Assembly (NCBI RefSeq): GCF_015062985.1
Contig: NZ_SUTI01000017.1
Location: 1 to 36,411, forward strand
From: Methanobrevibacter sp.
GTDB lineage: Archaea > Methanobacteriota > Methanobacteria > Methanobacteriales > Methanobacteriaceae
Direction of reading: 5' to 3'
DNA: 36,411 bases
The number at the start of each line of letters is the position of its first letter. Position 1 is the first letter of the stretch. A program made the position numbers and the translations under genes. Below the pieces are notes generated by a model, which ran no database searches, was not told the DNA's origin, and saw only the letters and a list, made by a program, of their open reading frames with translations. This document shows positions 17,590 to 27,076 of the stretch, in pieces.

Positions 17590-17663
17590 GTGTACTGGTT
17601 TATGAAATTTAACTAATTATAGCTTAAAGCTTTTCTTAAACCATCTATACACTAACTTTTTTT
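17590..17663 (+). promoter_or_regulatory. Structured segment and U-tract before fttA
   Basis: GTGTA (17590-17594) can pair with TACAC (17648-17652), and GGTTTA (17597-17602) with TAAACC (17637-17642). An AAGCTT-type short palindrome sits in the loop. Seven T follow at 17657-17663, directly before the GAAGGG ribosome site. It could be the psmB terminator or a structured leader that lets FttA, a U-tract-dependent termination factor, control its own gene. Neither is proven. Confidence 0.35.
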
Positions 17664-17674
17664 GAAGGGATTAT

Positions 17675-19588
17675 ATGACTTCAGACATTTTGGAAGATAT
17701 TAAAAAAGAGATTTTGCAAAAGCTGCCTAATGAAATTCAGGTTTCAAAAGTTGAATTTGAAGGTCCGGAAGTAGTAGTGTATACTAAAAATCCGGAAATC
17801 ATTACTGAAAACGGAGACCTCATTAGGTCACTTGCTAAAGAACTTAGAAAAAGAATTATTATCAGATCTGACAAAAGCGCTTTGCTAGAGCCTGAAAAAA
17901 CAATTGATAAAATACATGAAATTGTTCCGGAAGGCGCTGAAATTACAGACATTTATTTTGATACAGTTACTTGTGAAGTGGTAATTACTGCCAAAAAACC
18001 AGGTCTTGTAATTGGAAAATATGGTGTTACTTCAAGAAATATTGTTAAGAACACCGGTTGGGCGCCTAAAATCTTAAGGACCCCTCCAATTAGTTCAGAC
18101 ATCATTGGAAAAATTAGGACAATACAAAAAAACAGTAGTAAAGATAGGAAAAAATTATTGCAACGCCTTGGACGTCAAATTCACCAAGGAAGCAAATACC
18201 CGAATGATTGGGCAAGAGTTACTTCCATGGGAGGATTTAAAGAAGTCGGACGTTCATCAATGCTTTTACAAACACCTAACAGTCGTGTATTATTAGATTG
18301 TGGTGTTAATGTTGCTGCATCAGACAACAAAAGTGCATTTCCTTTTTTAAATGCTCCTGAATTTTCCATTGAAGAATTGGATGCTGTTATCATATCTCAC
18401 GCTCATTTGGACCATTGCGGATTTGTACCTTACCTTTACCATTACGGATATGAAGGACCAGTTTATTGTACAACCCCAACCAGAGATTTAACAACATTAT
18501 TACAATTCGATCACCTGGATATCGCTCACAGAGAAGGCAATCCTTTACCGTTCACTTCAAAACATGTTAAACAGCAAATTAAGAATACAATTACCCTAGA
18601 TTATGGAGAAGTAACAGATATCTCTCCAGACATCAGATTAACTTTACATAATGCAGGACATATCCTAGGTTCAGCAATCTCCCATATGCACATTGGAGAC
18701 GGAGCTCATAATTTAGTATATACTGGAGACTTCAAATATGAACCTTCAAGATTACTTGAACCTGCTACAATCAGATTCCCTAGAGCTGAAACCGTTATCA
18801 TGGAAAGTACCTACGGTGGAAGAGAAGATGTCCAACCTTCCAGAAACAATGCTGAAAAAGAAATGATGAAAACCATTTACAGAACACTTAAACGTGGCGG
18901 AAAAATCTTAGTGCCTGTATTTGCTGTGGGAAGGGCACAAGAACTTATGGTTGTTCTGGAAGAATACATGAGACATGGATTAATTGAAGAAGTACCTATA
19001 TACATTGACGGAATGATTTGGGAAGCTACTGCAATCCATACTGCAAGACCTGAATACTTAAGCAAAGACTTAAGAGATCAAATATTCCACATGGGCAGAA
19101 ATCCATTTGTCTCAGACATGTTCAAAAAAGTTCAAAATCATGACCAAAGGAAAGAAATTGTTGAAAGCAGACAGCCTGCAATTATCTTATCCACTTCAGG
19201 TATGTTAACCGGAGGAAATTCCGTAGAATACTTCAAATGGTTATGTGAAGATGAAAGAAATACCTTAATCTTTGTAGGATATCAATCTGAAGGTTCAATG
19301 GGAAGAAGAGTCCAAAAAGGATGGAAAGAAATTCCTCTTGAAGATGATGATGGAAGAACTAGAGAATTCCAAGTCAAAATGGAAATCAAGACAATTAATG
19401 GATTTAGTGGACACTCAAATAGAAGACAATTAATGGAATACGTTAAAAGACTTAATCCTAGACCTGAAAAAGTTATTACATGTCACGGAGACCCTTACAA
19501 AACCGTTGATTTAGCTTCTTCTATTCATAGAAGTTATAAAATCGAAACTAAAACTCCAATTAATTTGGATTGTGTGAGAATACATTAA
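17675..19588 (+). CDS. fttA: Transcription termination factor FttA (aCPSF1)
   Basis: This is an archaeal CPSF73-like nuclease. Two N-terminal KH domains occupy about residues 1-145; the second contains GLVIGKYGVTSRNIV. A metallo-beta-lactamase core follows with ISHAHLDHCG (HxHxDH, near residue 240) and NAGHILGSAISHMHIGDG. A beta-CASP insert then leads to the C-terminal motifs TSGMLTGG, GFSGHSNRRQL and TCHGD. At 637 residues it has the expected length. The family cleaves nascent RNA at U-rich sites and terminates transcription. It lies between psmB and purM on the same strand, with a possible structured leader upstream. Confidence 0.95.
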   Translation: MTSDILEDIKKEILQKLPNEIQVSKVEFEGPEVVVYTKNPEIITENGDLIRSLAKELRKRIIIRSDKSALLEPEKTIDKIHEIVPEGAEITDIYFDTVTCEVVITAKKPGLVIGKYGVTSRNIVKNTGWAPKILRTPPISSDIIGKIRTIQKNSSKDRKKLLQRLGRQIHQGSKYPNDWARVTSMGGFKEVGRSSMLLQTPNSRVLLDCGVNVAASDNKSAFPFLNAPEFSIEELDAVIISHAHLDHCGFVPYLYHYGYEGPVYCTTPTRDLTTLLQFDHLDIAHREGNPLPFTSKHVKQQIKNTITLDYGEVTDISPDIRLTLHNAGHILGSAISHMHIGDGAHNLVYTGDFKYEPSRLLEPATIRFPRAETVIMESTYGGREDVQPSRNNAEKEMMKTIYRTLKRGGKILVPVFAVGRAQELMVVLEEYMRHGLIEEVPIYIDGMIWEATAIHTARPEYLSKDLRDQIFHMGRNPFVSDMFKKVQNHDQRKEIVESRQPAIILSTSGMLTGGNSVEYFKWLCEDERNTLIFVGYQSEGSMGRRVQKGWKEIPLEDDDGRTREFQVKMEIKTINGFSGHSNRRQLMEYVKRLNPRPEKVITCHGDPYKTVDLASSIHRSYKIETKTPINLDCVRIH

Positions 19589-19626
19589 TAATTAAATACT
19601 AATTTAAACATAGTATTATTATAAGG

Positions 19627-19650
19627 AATGTTGTAATAATTTACAACATT
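19627..19650. promoter_or_regulatory. Perfect 10-bp inverted repeat before purM
   Basis: AATGTTGTAA and TTACAACATT are perfect inverted arms around a 4-nt TAAT spacer. It lies between the fttA stop and the AGGTG ribosome site of purM. The form is that of a dimeric repressor operator. Because T-rich sequence follows, it may alternatively be the fttA terminator hairpin. Confidence 0.45.
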
Positions 19651-19681
19651 TAATTTATTTTTAAAAGAATAGGTGTAAAAA

Positions 19682-20701
19682 ATGGTTACATATTCAGAAT
19701 CCGGTGTGGATATAGATTTAGAAGCAGTTACTGTTTCAAAATTGGCCGATAAATTAAAATCAACATTAGAATGCAGAGACATTATTACAGACAGCGGTCA
19801 TTATGCTGCTTTAGTAAAATTAGGTGATAAAGCTATCGCAATGAGTACTGATGGTGTTGGAAGTAAAATTTTAATTGCAGAGATGATGAACAAATACGAT
19901 ACAGTCGGTATTGACTGCATTGCAATGGTTGTCAATGACATATTATGTGTTGGAGCTGAACCAATTGCATTAGTAGATTATCTTGCAGTTGAAAAACCTG
20001 ACCCTGAAAGGGCAGCTGAAATCGCTGAAGGTCTCGTCAAAGGTGCCAACGAATCCAAAATTGCGATTATCGGGGGAGAAACCGCTTCACTTCCAGGAAT
20101 CATTAAAGATTTTGATTTAGCTGGAACAGGTATTGGATTTGTGGATATTGACAAGATTATTACCGGTGAAAACATCCAACCTGGAAACGTTTTAATCGGT
20201 ATTGAAAGTAACGGTATCCATTCCAACGGATACAGTTTAGCTAGAAAAGCATTGTTTGATGATGCAGGATATAGTGTTGATGATAAAATGCCTAATGGAA
20301 AGACCACCATTGGTGAAGAATTAATCAGACCCACTGAACTTTATGTTAAACCTATTGTTAGCCTATTTGAAAAAGAATACAATATTAATGGACTTGCTCA
20401 TATTACCGGAGGAGGATTTACCAATCTCAGACGTTTGAAAAAAGGCGTTGGATATGATATTAACGACCTTCCTGAAGTTCCAGAAATATTTAAACTTATT
20501 TATGAACAAAATGTGGATATCCAAGAAATGTACAGAGTTTTCAATATGGGTGTCGGTTTTGTTGTTATCTGTGACGAAAGTGAAGCAGATAAAATCATGG
20601 ATACTTTAAAAGAATACTGCAATTGTCAAATTATCGGTAAAGTAACCGATGACGAGAAAATTACTGTTAAAGCATTTGAAGGATCTGAAATTGAATACTG
20701 A
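19682..20701 (+). CDS. purM: Phosphoribosylformylglycinamidine cyclo-ligase PurM
   Basis: PurM is the AIR synthetase of purine synthesis. Signatures are MSTDGVGSKILIAEM near residue 57, GIDCIAMVVNDILCVGAEP near residue 78, GGETASLPG near residue 132, and GIESNGIHSNGYSLARKA near residue 177. HITGGGFTNLRR follows near residue 239. At 339 residues it has the family length. The AGGTG ribosome site is correctly placed. A perfect inverted repeat upstream could be an operator. The comC gene follows after 25 bp and may be co-transcribed although its pathway is unrelated. Confidence 0.95.
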   Translation: MVTYSESGVDIDLEAVTVSKLADKLKSTLECRDIITDSGHYAALVKLGDKAIAMSTDGVGSKILIAEMMNKYDTVGIDCIAMVVNDILCVGAEPIALVDYLAVEKPDPERAAEIAEGLVKGANESKIAIIGGETASLPGIIKDFDLAGTGIGFVDIDKIITGENIQPGNVLIGIESNGIHSNGYSLARKALFDDAGYSVDDKMPNGKTTIGEELIRPTELYVKPIVSLFEKEYNINGLAHITGGGFTNLRRLKKGVGYDINDLPEVPEIFKLIYEQNVDIQEMYRVFNMGVGFVVICDESEADKIMDTLKEYCNCQIIGKVTDDEKITVKAFEGSEIEY

Positions 20702-20726
20702 TTTGATTAACTAATAAAGAGGGGAT

Positions 20727-21758
20727 ATGATGAAGATAATGAAAGATAAGGAAATAGCTCTTGTAAAGGAAATATTGAAAAAATTGGGAGCTAGTGAAGA
20801 AGATCAGGAATTAGTGGCAGAAGCTACTATTGATGCAGACTTAAAAGGATTTACATCACATGGGTTAGGCAGATTCCCACAATACCTCATTAGTATTAAA
20901 GCAGGAACAATCAACTTAGAAGAAAACATCACTATTGAAAAAGAAACACCTGCAATAGCTTTAATAAATGGTAACAGCGGATTCGGACAAGCAGTATCCT
21001 ATAAAGCAATGCAAATTGCAATTAAAAAAGCTAAAGAAGTTGGTATCGCATGCGTAGGTGTTCATAACACCAACCACTTTGGAGTTACCGGATTTTACTC
21101 TGATTTGGCATTAAGGGAAAACTGTATCGGATTGGTGCTTGCAAATACAGACCCTGCAATTGCACCATTAGGAGGAAGCGAACCCTTAATCGGAACCAAT
21201 CCTTTAGCATTAGGAATTCCATCTGACTCATACATCACTGTGGACATGGCAACTTCAGTTACCGCACGTGGTAAAATCATCGAATCAAAAAGAAAAGGTC
21301 TCGATTTGCCTGATGGATGGGCATTAGACGAAAATGGAAACCCAACCAACGACCCTGAAGAAGCATTAAAAGGATCAATTTTACCATTCGGCGGATTCAA
21401 AGGATATGCATTATCATTATTAATTGAAATCTTGACCGGACCATTAGTACAAGCAGGATACGGTTATGGAGTAACCGGTACCGCATCTCCAGACAAAGAC
21501 TGTACAAAAGGAGATTTATATGTTGTAATTGACCCTTCCAAATTCGGTGACTTTGATGAATTTAAGGCAAACACCGAAGAATTTATTTCACAAGTCAGGG
21601 CTACCGGTGAAAACGTAGCTATCCCTGGTGATTTGGAAGTTAAAAGAATTGCTGAAGCCGAAGAAAACGGTGTGGCAATTGATGAAAAATTATATGAACA
21701 ATTAAAAGAAATCTGTGTCGATTTAGATGTCGACCTCGATTCTTACTTAGAAGAATAA
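20727..21758 (+). CDS. comC: L-sulfolactate dehydrogenase ComC
   Basis: This NAD(P)-dependent member of the Ldh2/malate dehydrogenase family oxidises (R)- or L-sulfolactate to sulfopyruvate in coenzyme M synthesis. Family motifs are DLKGFTSHGLGRFPQYL near residue 38, GVHNTNHFGVTGFYSD near residue 112, GTNPLALGIP near residue 155 and FGGFKGYALSLLIEIL near residue 224. In a methanogen that also carries comB, ComC is preferred over plain malate dehydrogenase, although the family tolerates malate. The length of 343 is normal. GAGGGGAT precedes two ATG codons (20727, 20730). It is convergent with the DNA polymerase gene at a 14-bp distance. Confidence 0.87.
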   Translation: MMKIMKDKEIALVKEILKKLGASEEDQELVAEATIDADLKGFTSHGLGRFPQYLISIKAGTINLEENITIEKETPAIALINGNSGFGQAVSYKAMQIAIKKAKEVGIACVGVHNTNHFGVTGFYSDLALRENCIGLVLANTDPAIAPLGGSEPLIGTNPLALGIPSDSYITVDMATSVTARGKIIESKRKGLDLPDGWALDENGNPTNDPEEALKGSILPFGGFKGYALSLLIEILTGPLVQAGYGYGVTGTASPDKDCTKGDLYVVIDPSKFGDFDEFKANTEEFISQVRATGENVAIPGDLEVKRIAEAEENGVAIDEKLYEQLKEICVDLDVDLDSYLEE

Positions 21759-21772
21759 TTCTTATTCTTCAT

Positions 21773-23560
21773 TTACTCTTTTTTTTGATATTTAGCATAA
21801 AAACCATCAGTATCGGCGTATATTGTGTAAAATCCAAATTCCTCCGCCATTTTAATAGATGACTTGATATACTGCCTTCCCCAGGAAGTAATTGCCTTTG
21901 CACATTCAAATGAATACCATCTGAATCTAGGGAAACCATAAATTCCATACATTGTATTTGCAAGTCTTTTTATAGCCTGTTGCTGAACATCAAGCGCTTT
22001 TTTCTGGGTTTCATCATCAGATGCCTTCATTTTACGTTTGATTCTGAATCTTTCCTGTAAAATCTTATCAATAACTGAAGGAATGAAACCTTGAGGTTCC
22101 TTTTTAAATTTAAGCCCATGTTCTGGAGAAATATTATAATCATCTTCGTTTTCAACATCCCCCAAAACCATAACATCCGGAGATATGTTTTTTGAAATGA
22201 TGATGCTTGGGTATAGGCTCCTGAAGTCGAACTGAACTAAATTTTCATGCAAACCCTTTTCAGGTTCGCGCACATAACCACCCTCATTGTCCTCAGCAGC
22301 TGCACGATTAGCAAAATTGGCTCCCTGCTTGTTTGGAACGATTTCTTCATCAAAATACGCTTGCTTAACTAAAAACCATTCAGCTTGTTGGCCTGTAGCC
22401 ATACGTGAAACATCAAACAGCGGTTGGCCTATGATACGGGTCAATTCTAAATTAAGAGGTAATGTCTGCTCGGCAATCTTCAATGTTGAAACAACATCAT
22501 CAAGAGAATAATCGAAGAGGTTATCCAACTCATCACCTTCATTATCCCAGAATTCCCAGATTCTATCTCCCGGAACATCTATCTTTTCTTCGCCGAAAAG
22601 TTCATAGTAAACTCTTTCCAATGTATACCTCTCAAGAGTCATGTACCTTCTCATTACCAGATATAAATCGACATGAATCAAACCTTTGAATGAAGCTGCG
22701 TTGGCAAATCCTCGCCTAATAAACCTTATGTCAGATCCGTCCATTCCAATGTCCAAATCAACGCCCAATATCTTAGCCCTGTCCTTAAGATATGGGAAGT
22801 CGAAATTATCGGAATTATAACCCACAATAATGTCAATATTATTTTCCTTTATGATTCCTACAAACTCTTCAATCATTTCCTTTTCAGACCCGACTTGATT
22901 TACAAAGTCATCCCTGTCAGGAGAATTGATTTTTGTAGATATTACCTGATTTATTCCGAAATTGGTTGAAACACCAATCATGATTATCTCATCCTCTTCA
23001 GAATTTGGCATTCCATGGGGGTTTCTAACCTCTAAATCAAAACTCAAAATACGGAAATCATGAGGATATTCCTTAACACGTTTTAAATCTTCAGTCAATT
23101 TGATTATTTCAATATCCTGCTTTGAGCAGTCCAAATCCAGAAATGCATCCATCTTTTCTCCCACTGCAATGACTTCAGTCATCGGAATAACATCCCTGTC
23201 CATAAGATATCTTCTGTAAAACGGAATATCAAATTCTCTTATATCAATGACATTTTCCAAATCTCTTAAAGCATCCCTGCTTTTTGCAAGCTCTTGAGGG
23301 TGCTTGAATGTGACTTTCAAGAATTCCTTTTCTATTTGGAAATCCTTTTTAATGACCTTTTCAATGCGGACAACATCAATATTATCCTGAATTTCTTCCA
23401 AACAAGCATCCAAATCATCTGCAACCACATATAAATATGCTTCAAAAGTATCATCAATCAAAATAACATTTTTGTCGCCGTCTTTGGAAAATAATCTTAT
23501 AACCGGCTTATCTTCAAAAGTGACATAATCTATGTCTAAAATAACAACATTTCTCTGCAT
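21773..23560 (-). CDS. polB: Split family B DNA polymerase, large N-terminal part
   Basis: Exonuclease motifs are present: Exo I FDLEVRNP (D175), Exo II NSDNFDFPYL and Exo III YSLDDVVSTLKI. Polymerase motifs A (DFRSLYPSIIISK, near 443), B (QAIKRLANTMYGIYG, near 533) and C (YADTDG, near 582) are all intact. The protein ends only about ten residues after motif C, so the rest of the palm and the whole thumb are missing. This matches the two-gene polymerase of Methanothermobacter (MTH1208 with its small partner MTH208), so it is a natural split, not a truncation; the small part is not in this window. It starts directly after the stop codon of the AI-2E-type gene. Confidence 0.93.
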   Translation of the reverse strand: MQRNVVILDIDYVTFEDKPVIRLFSKDGDKNVILIDDTFEAYLYVVADDLDACLEEIQDNIDVVRIEKVIKKDFQIEKEFLKVTFKHPQELAKSRDALRDLENVIDIREFDIPFYRRYLMDRDVIPMTEVIAVGEKMDAFLDLDCSKQDIEIIKLTEDLKRVKEYPHDFRILSFDLEVRNPHGMPNSEEDEIIMIGVSTNFGINQVISTKINSPDRDDFVNQVGSEKEMIEEFVGIIKENNIDIIVGYNSDNFDFPYLKDRAKILGVDLDIGMDGSDIRFIRRGFANAASFKGLIHVDLYLVMRRYMTLERYTLERVYYELFGEEKIDVPGDRIWEFWDNEGDELDNLFDYSLDDVVSTLKIAEQTLPLNLELTRIIGQPLFDVSRMATGQQAEWFLVKQAYFDEEIVPNKQGANFANRAAAEDNEGGYVREPEKGLHENLVQFDFRSLYPSIIISKNISPDVMVLGDVENEDDYNISPEHGLKFKKEPQGFIPSVIDKILQERFRIKRKMKASDDETQKKALDVQQQAIKRLANTMYGIYGFPRFRWYSFECAKAITSWGRQYIKSSIKMAEEFGFYTIYADTDGFYAKYQKKE

Positions 23561-24583
23561 TTATTCATCTCCGATTAGATACTCCTTTCTATAGCTATCC
23601 AAAACAGCGTAGGTTATTCCCAGTATTAAAGGTCCGACAATAAAACCAACGATTCCATAGACTAACGGACCTGATAAAAATCCTATAAGCAAAATCAACG
23701 GATGGATGTTCGCATAGTGACTGGATAACATCGGTCTGATGTACATGTCTATAGTGCTTAGGAAGAATCCGAATAGCAATACCACTATTGCACGAGGATA
23801 GTTGCCGGACACCACATCTACGAAGAATAATGCCCAATATATCGGCCAAGGACCGAATATTGGAATCAATTGTAAGATTCCTGTAATGACCCCTAAAAAT
23901 ATGCCGTACGGATATCCTAAAATGCTGTAACCAATACATCCGAAAATTCCAATGATTACAGATGTCAGGAAATGCCCATAAAATATGCTTCTTAAAACAT
24001 CCTCCACTTCTTTTATGGTATCGTCGAAAAATTTCTTTGAATCCTCAGGGACGAAATCTTTGATAAATTCCAAGCATTTGCCTCCATCACGGACAAAGTA
24101 AAACACTGAACAGATTAAAATAAACAGGTCCAGTGAGATATTGAGAAATTTGCTTAAGAACTTGACTGAGTAACTCAACAGATAGGAGGAAGCTTGCTGT
24201 AATCCTGAATGTAAATATGAATCTATTGAACTTGAGCTAGAACCCATAGGTAAAAAATCAGTTAAACGTGTAATGGAGTCCTGAACCTCCACATAGGAAT
24301 TGCTTGCCAAAAATGATGCCGTAAAAGATGAAACTTCGAATGTAATGTATCCCACCAATAAAAATAATGGGATTAACACAACTATCATGGCAAGCAAAAT
24401 AGAAATTGTAGAATATTTAAGTTTGGATTGGATTTTGAAAGCTACAGGACGAATTCCATAGGCTAAAATAGCTCCCAAAATAATCATGTTTAAAACTGGG
24501 AAAATAAACATTAATGAAATCAATAATAAGAAAATAATTACTAATCTTTCTGGAGTCAGGTAGTCATTTATGTTTATTCCCAT
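23561..24583 (-). CDS. AI-2E/PerM-family transporter
   Basis: This 340-residue membrane protein has about eight hydrophobic segments. The family features are a long central soluble stretch (about residues 85-140) and the C-terminal block GILQLIPIFGPWPIYWALFF with the following helices. Bacterial relatives export the quorum signal AI-2 or act as Na+/H+ antiporters; the archaeal substrate is not known. AAAGGTGAC precedes the ATG. The gene abuts the DNA polymerase gene without a gap and probably forms one minus-strand unit with the upstream pyrD-pyrK. Confidence 0.86.
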   Translation of the reverse strand: MGININDYLTPERLVIIFLLLISLMFIFPVLNMIILGAILAYGIRPVAFKIQSKLKYSTISILLAMIVVLIPLFLLVGYITFEVSSFTASFLASNSYVEVQDSITRLTDFLPMGSSSSSIDSYLHSGLQQASSYLLSYSVKFLSKFLNISLDLFILICSVFYFVRDGGKCLEFIKDFVPEDSKKFFDDTIKEVEDVLRSIFYGHFLTSVIIGIFGCIGYSILGYPYGIFLGVITGILQLIPIFGPWPIYWALFFVDVVSGNYPRAIVVLLFGFFLSTIDMYIRPMLSSHYANIHPLILLIGFLSGPLVYGIVGFIVGPLILGITYAVLDSYRKEYLIGDE

Positions 24584-24599
24584 ATTGTCACCTTTAAAA

Positions 24600-25400
24600 T
24601 TAAAATTTCACACCGGATGCGTCTCGCCTATATTTTCCGAACTCAGTAATCTTATAGATCTTATCATTTTCAAAAACAGGCCCTTCAACACAGATTCTCC
24701 ATCCTTCACTATCAACACAACATTGTCCACATACTCCGAGAGCACATTTCATATATCTTTCAAGAGAATATTGTGCAGGAATCTTAGCATCTTCAAGAAT
24801 ATCAAAGATCCCTTTCATCATTATTTCAGGGCCACAAACAAATGCATAATCATAAGTCGAATCTTCAAGTAAATTAATTGTGCAATCAGTAGCGAATCCT
24901 CTAAATCCGAAACTTCCATCATCAGTGCAGTAATGGACATTTGCACCTAACTTTTCCAGCAAATCCCCATACAATAATTCATCTTTAGTGACTGCAGCGG
25001 CAACAACATCAACGTCATTTCCTTTTTTAAGCAAATCACTGGCTATTGAATGAATCGGAGCCATTCCGACACCGCCACCAATGGCTAAAATCTTTTTGCC
25101 TTCAAAAGTGTTGTTGAAACCATTTCCATAGCTTCCCCTAACACCTATCTTGTCTCCGATTTTCAACTCATGGAGTTGTGATGTGAATTCACCAATATTC
25201 TTTACACTAATGGCCAATTCATTATCATTAATTTGAGCTATGGACATTGGTTTTTCGTTTTTAAAGTTCCAAACCATTACAAACTCACCAGGGTTCGGTT
25301 TTCCTAATGTTTCCATATCCCAATCGAATTTGAAAGTTTTAATTGTAGGAGTCTCATCAATAATCTCTTTAATTTCAACAATTTTCGGTTCGTTAATCAT
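24600..25400 (-). CDS. pyrK: Dihydroorotate dehydrogenase electron transfer subunit PyrK
   Basis: PyrK passes electrons from PyrD to NAD. The N-terminal FAD domain contains NEKPMSIAQI, the NAD domain contains ILAIGGGVGMAPI near residue 130, and a C-terminal [2Fe-2S] site is formed by CALGVCGQCC (C219, C224, C227) plus C237. The length of 266 is normal. It starts 2 bp after the pyrD stop, so both subunits of the type 1B enzyme are translated together. Confidence 0.93.
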   Translation of the reverse strand: MINEPKIVEIKEIIDETPTIKTFKFDWDMETLGKPNPGEFVMVWNFKNEKPMSIAQINDNELAISVKNIGEFTSQLHELKIGDKIGVRGSYGNGFNNTFEGKKILAIGGGVGMAPIHSIASDLLKKGNDVDVVAAAVTKDELLYGDLLEKLGANVHYCTDDGSFGFRGFATDCTINLLEDSTYDYAFVCGPEIMMKGIFDILEDAKIPAQYSLERYMKCALGVCGQCCVDSEGWRICVEGPVFENDKIYKITEFGKYRRDASGVKF

Positions 25401-25402
25401 GT

Positions 25403-26314
25403 TTACAACTCCCTGTGTGCAAGTCCAACCATCTCATCTATAGATGAAAATCCTTTTTCGCTCATGAATTTTTCCAAACCATCATTAATTTGAGCAAATA
25501 CCTCTACACCCTCATCCATAATGGCTGTACCTATCTGAACTGCTCTTGCACCTGCATAGATAAATTCCACAACATCTTCCCAGCTGTAAATTCCACCAAC
25601 ACCAATTAATGGAATGTCAACCGCTTCATAAACTGAATAAACATTACTGATTGCAATCGGTTTGATTGCACGGCCACTCATTCCACCGAATTTGTTTGAC
25701 AAAACCGGACGGGCAACATCAATGTTGATTTTCATTCCAGGACCCAATGTGTTGATTAATGACAAAGCGTCAGCCCCTGCATCTTCACAGGTCTTTGCAA
25801 TTTCAGTAATGTCTGTCACATTAGGTGTTAATTTAGCGATTATAGGAACCTCTGCGGCATCTTTTGCAGCTGAAACAATAGTATGTGACAAATTACAATC
25901 CTGGCCTATTGATGCTCCATATCCATCCATTGCATGAGGGCATGAAATATTCAATTCAATCATATCTACAAATTCCTGAACTTCTTCGACCAATCTTGAA
26001 AATTCATCAGGTGTTGCCCCATAAATGGAAGCTATGACAACATTGTTGTCCTTTTCAATTTTCTTAAGCTCCTCTTTGAAGTTGTCTACGCCAGGATTTG
26101 ATAGTCCGATTGCATTTATTATTCCTCCTTCAACAGCAACTGTTGTAGGATTAACATATCCTGGATGAGGATTAAGTGAAAATGATTTGGAAACTACTCC
26201 CCCTGCACCGGATTTTAAAATCCAATTCATTGATGAGGCATTACTTCCCATAATACCTGCTGCCAACATCAAAGGATTTCTGAATTCCACTCCACAAATA
26301 TCTGTTTTCAACAT
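25403..26314 (-). CDS. pyrD: Dihydroorotate dehydrogenase PyrD, type 1B
   Basis: This flavin enzyme oxidises dihydroorotate to orotate in pyrimidine synthesis. Motifs are FRNPLMLAAGIMGS near residue 11, LNISCPHAMDGYG near residue 119 (catalytic Cys of class 1B), AKLTPNVTDI near residue 160, SLINTLGPGMKINI and GVGGIYSWEDVVEFIYAGA near residue 237. The length of 303 is normal, and the adjoining pyrK confirms type 1B. The coiled-coil gene lies upstream on the same strand with a 24-bp gap. Confidence 0.95.
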   Translation of the reverse strand: MLKTDICGVEFRNPLMLAAGIMGSNASSMNWILKSGAGGVVSKSFSLNPHPGYVNPTTVAVEGGIINAIGLSNPGVDNFKEELKKIEKDNNVVIASIYGATPDEFSRLVEEVQEFVDMIELNISCPHAMDGYGASIGQDCNLSHTIVSAAKDAAEVPIIAKLTPNVTDITEIAKTCEDAGADALSLINTLGPGMKINIDVARPVLSNKFGGMSGRAIKPIAISNVYSVYEAVDIPLIGVGGIYSWEDVVEFIYAGARAVQIGTAIMDEGVEVFAQINDGLEKFMSEKGFSSIDEMVGLAHREL

Positions 26315-26338
26315 GATATCAACTTTGTAATTAATTAT

Positions 26339-26878
26339 TTAATTAGTTTTTGTTATTTTTTCAATGATTTCCTGATATTTCTCATTTTGTAGTTTTAAAC
26401 TAATTATGTTAGTCTTATTAGATTTAATAATTTCTTCATTAGATTTTATAAGATTTGCAATTTGTTCATCCTGTTTTTCGATGATGGAATCCTTCTGTTT
26501 AAGTAAATCTTCATAGTTTTTAGTAATTTTTTTAAGCTGCATATCCAAATTTTCAGTGTTTGCATTTAACTGGCCCTTATAATCATCAATTAAAGACCTC
26601 AAATACTTGACCTGATCCTGCTTATCTTCAATTATGCTTTCCTTTTCCTTAATTTTTTCAGACAAATCATCAAGTTCCTTAATCATTGCCTTATCATAAT
26701 CTATTTTAGTGTCAAGCTTATCCTCTAAATTTTTATTTTGGTATTTCAATTTAGTGGAATACAATTTCAGCTTGTTGATTTCTTCCTTTCTGTTTTCCAA
26801 TTCCATATTCAACTCATCAATCTCAGCATTTTTGAGTTCGAGTTCATATTCCAAATCTTTCAAACTTTTCTCTGACAT
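26339..26878 (-). CDS. Unknown coiled-coil protein
   Basis: The 179-residue product is almost entirely predicted coiled coil. It is rich in Glu, Lys, Asn and Leu with heptad spacing from residue 4 to the C-terminus (for example DLEYELELKNAEIDELNMEL). It has no signal peptide, membrane segment or cysteine. The function is not recognisable. It lies 24 bp upstream of pyrD on the same strand, so it may head that transcript. The low-complexity composition makes homology assignment unreliable. Confidence 0.7.
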   Translation of the reverse strand: MSEKSLKDLEYELELKNAEIDELNMELENRKEEINKLKLYSTKLKYQNKNLEDKLDTKIDYDKAMIKELDDLSEKIKEKESIIEDKQDQVKYLRSLIDDYKGQLNANTENLDMQLKKITKNYEDLLKQKDSIIEKQDEQIANLIKSNEEIIKSNKTNIISLKLQNEKYQEIIEKITKTN

Positions 26879-27076
26879 AATTACAAATCCAAAAAATAGT
26901 ATAATCCCATAAAAAATTATAACCTTTAAATAAATTAAATCTTTTTATTACGATATACTCCTGGCGTGAACTTTAAAAAATTAATAGACAATAGTTAATA
27001 AAACATGATGAAATGAATGCTTCTGCCAGTTCAGTCATGAAAATACTTATTAAAAATAAAAAAAATATTTAATTTC

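Noticed and set aside
26990..27060. C/D box guide RNA next to nop5 (ATGATGA box C at about 27004)
   Set aside because: No CTGA box D lies at a suitable distance on the same strand; only CAGT follows. The match to box C alone is expected by chance in this composition.
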